NCBI RefSeq assembly: GCF_016803135.1 | Contig: NZ_JAEVFE010000009.1 | Coordinates: 1-64,000, forward strand | Reading direction: 5' to 3' | From: Altererythrobacter sp. C41 | GTDB lineage: Bacteria; Pseudomonadota; Alphaproteobacteria; Sphingomonadales; Sphingomonadaceae | Length of the DNA stretch: 64,000 nt | Shown here: piece after piece, positions 62,623-64,000 of the stretch | Position numbering within the stretch: the first letter of the stretch is position 1 | Layout of the letters: every line of letters begins with the position of its first letter | Program-made: the position numbers and the translations under genes | Notes under the pieces: model-generated | Database searches by the model: none | Told to the model about the DNA's origin: nothing | What the model saw: the letters and a program-made list of their open reading frames with translations, nothing else

Positions 62623-62708
62623 GCGAACCCTCCCCTGCAAAGTCCATAGAAGATGCTGCCGGCGGTTTTACGGCGCGTGAACGGTGCGGTCCATCGCCAA
62701 TCGCCACC

Positions 62709-64000
62709 CTAGCGATGTGCGGCGCCTAGAACCTGCGCGACCTTGTCGCCGATCTCCTGCACGCTGAATGGCTTTGCGATGAAGTGCATGTCGGCGAGGT
62801 CGATCTCGCTGCGGAGCTGCTCCTCGGCATACCCCGACATGAACAGTACCGGCAGGTTGGGCCGCACCTTGCGGATCGCGCGAACCATGGCCGGGCCGTC
62901 CAGGCCGGGCATGACGACGTCGCTCAGAACGAGATCGAATTCGCCGCCCTCGGCGATCGCGGCGAGGCCCTCTTCCCCGTCCGCCGCCGTGGTCACGCTG
63001 TAGCCCGCGCGCGACAGCGCCCGCTCGGCGACGGCGCGGACCATGTCCTCGTCCTCGACCAGCAGCACGCGCCCGCCGCCCGACCATTCGCTGGTCGCCT
63101 GCGGCTCCTCGGGCGCCTGCCGCGGCTCGTGCGGTGCGCCGCCCCCGTGGACCGGCAGGTAGATCGTGAACCGCGCGCCTTGCGGGCGGCCGTCGGTCCC
63201 GATCAGGTTGTCGCAGAAGATGAATCCGCCCGACTGCTTGACGATGCCGTAGACGGTCGACAGCCCCAGCCCGGTCCCCTTGCCCTGCTCCTTGGTGGTG
63301 AAGAACGGCTCGAAGATCTTGCCCATCAGCTCGGCGGGGATGCCGCCGCCCGTGTCCTGCACCACCAGCACCGTATAGTCGGCGACGGGGATGATGTCGG
63401 ACCCCATCTTGCGCACGTCCCCTGCGGTAACGCGGCGAGTCGCCAGCGTCAGCCTGCCGGTCCCGTCGCCCCGCGCCTGCATGGCATCGCGCGCATTGAC
63501 CGCGAGATTGACGATCACCTGCTCAAGCTGCTGCGGATCGGCGCGCACCGGGCCGAGGTCGCGGTCGTGGTGGACCTTGAACGCGATCTTCTCGCCCAGC
63601 AGCCGCTTGAGGAGCTGGCTGACCTCGCTCACCACGTCGGGCAGTTGCAGGACCTCGGGCCGGAGCGTCTGCTGGCGGCTGAAGGCGAGGAGCTGGCGCG
63701 TCAGGCTTGCCGCGCGGTTCGAATTGGCGCGGATCTGCTGGATATCGTCGTAATCGCTGTCGCCGGGCGTGTGGCGCAGCAGCATGAGATCGCAGTAACC
63801 GATGATCGCGGTCAGCACGTTGTTGAAATCATGCGCCACGCCGCCGGCGAGCTGCCCAACGGCCTGCATCTTGGTCGCCTGCGCGACCTGGCGCTTGAGG
63901 CGGGTTTCCTCGGTCGTGTCGACCAGGCTCAGCAACACCGCCGCCTCGCCCAGCCCGCGCACCCCGGCAAGGCCGAGCGAAACCGGCTCGTCGGGCTGGT
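62709..64000 (-). CDS. cckA: Cell-cycle hybrid histidine kinase CckA (3' part)
   Basis: The gene enters from the right edge; the window holds about the last 430 residues. It shows the end of a PAS-like region (LSLVDTTEETRLKRQV), the H box GGVAHDFNNVLTAIIGYCDL, the N box VNLAVNARDAM, VQDTGGGIPAELMGKIFEPF (G1/F boxes) and GTGLGLSTVYGI (G2). A receiver domain follows with DLVLSDVVMPGLDG (Asp) and LFMSGYAEE. The kinase-plus-receiver order and the MSGYAE/KPFS segment identify CckA. It phosphorylates ChpT, then CtrA and CpdR; cpdR is in this window. Confidence 0.92.
   Translation of the reverse strand, partial: QPDEPVSLGLAGVRGLGEAAVLLSLVDTTEETRLKRQVAQATKMQAVGQLAGGVAHDFNNVLTAIIGYCDLMLLRHTPGDSDYDDIQQIRANSNRAASLTRQLLAFSRQQTLRPEVLQLPDVVSEVSQLLKRLLGEKIAFKVHHDRDLGPVRADPQQLEQVIVNLAVNARDAMQARGDGTGRLTLATRRVTAGDVRKMGSDIIPVADYTVLVVQDTGGGIPAELMGKIFEPFFTTKEQGKGTGLGLSTVYGIVKQSGGFIFCDNLIGTDGRPQGARFTIYLPVHGGGAPHEPRQAPEEPQATSEWSGGGRVLLVEDEDMVRAVAERALSRAGYSVTTAADGEEGLAAIAEGGEFDLVLSDVVMPGLDGPAMVRAIRKVRPNLPVLFMSGYAEEQLRSEIDLADMHFIAKPFSVQEIGDKVAQVLGAAHR

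Overview
The window is a gene-dense, high-GC alphaproteobacterial chromosome segment. Gene content and order point to Sphingomonadales (Sphingomonadaceae or Erythrobacteraceae). The main clues are the ffh-rpsP pair, the aroA-cmk-rpsA block, an F0-only atp operon with separate b and b' subunits, the lapA-pyrF-trpF-trpB-trpA-accD-folC block, CckA and CpdR of the alphaproteobacterial cell-cycle phosphorelay, a SapC-family protein, an S16 with a long acidic tail, and GTTC-N7-GTTC LexA boxes before recA and uvrD. I cannot place it to genus. I see no transposase, integrase, prophage, plasmid function, rRNA or CRISPR array.

Layout. 1-9.2 kb: ffh-rpsP (minus), tRNA-Ala(GGC), a FYDLN-type zinc-ribbon protein, aroA, a small membrane protein, cmk, rpsA, a VOC protein and gloB. 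9.5-13 kb: a flavodoxin-like reductase and the F0 operon atpI-atpB-atpE-b'-b. 13-17.6 kb: the ydbH-ynbE-ydbL envelope operon and radC. 17.7-23.8 kb: a YbdG-type mechanosensitive channel, a five-gene ArsR/SRPBCC/DUF1801 operon and a large DUF3857/transglutaminase/TPR exported protein. 23.8-33.4 kb: purB, lapA, pyrF, a VOC protein, trpF, two outer-membrane barrel genes on the other strand, trpB, a 72-residue membrane protein, trpA, accD and folC. 33.4-44.8 kb: an AmpG-like transporter, a Rieske oxygenase, a pseudouridine synthase, rsmD, two paralogous secreted W/Q-repeat proteins, uvrD, a GFA protein, an RhlE-type helicase and small unknowns. 44.9-50.3 kb: an FAD-linked 2-hydroxyacid dehydrogenase, sapC, a candidate sRNA, N-formylglutamate amidohydrolase, cpdR, tRNA-Val(GAC) and icd. 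50.4-64 kb: a GNAT-nitrilase fusion, a KefB-type antiporter, alaS, a methyltransferase, recA, two DUF4139 genes and the 3' part of cckA.

Most genes are housekeeping: translation, aromatic amino-acid, pyrimidine, folate and fatty-acid precursors, ATP synthesis and DNA repair. The least ordinary content lies between and at the edges of genes. (1) A compact sRNA candidate at 47301-47405 has its own promoter-like sequence, an exposed anti-Shine-Dalgarno motif CCTCCTCCC and a strong terminator. (2) Several families of dispersed palindromic repeats sit at gene junctions. In places they encode the C-terminal tail of the upstream protein and provide the ribosome-binding site of the next gene. (3) LexA-box motifs precede recA and uvrD. 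(4) There is a tandem pair of lineage-type secreted W/Q-repeat proteins, and a tandem DUF4139 pair in which one member carries a motif like those of TonB-dependent receptors.
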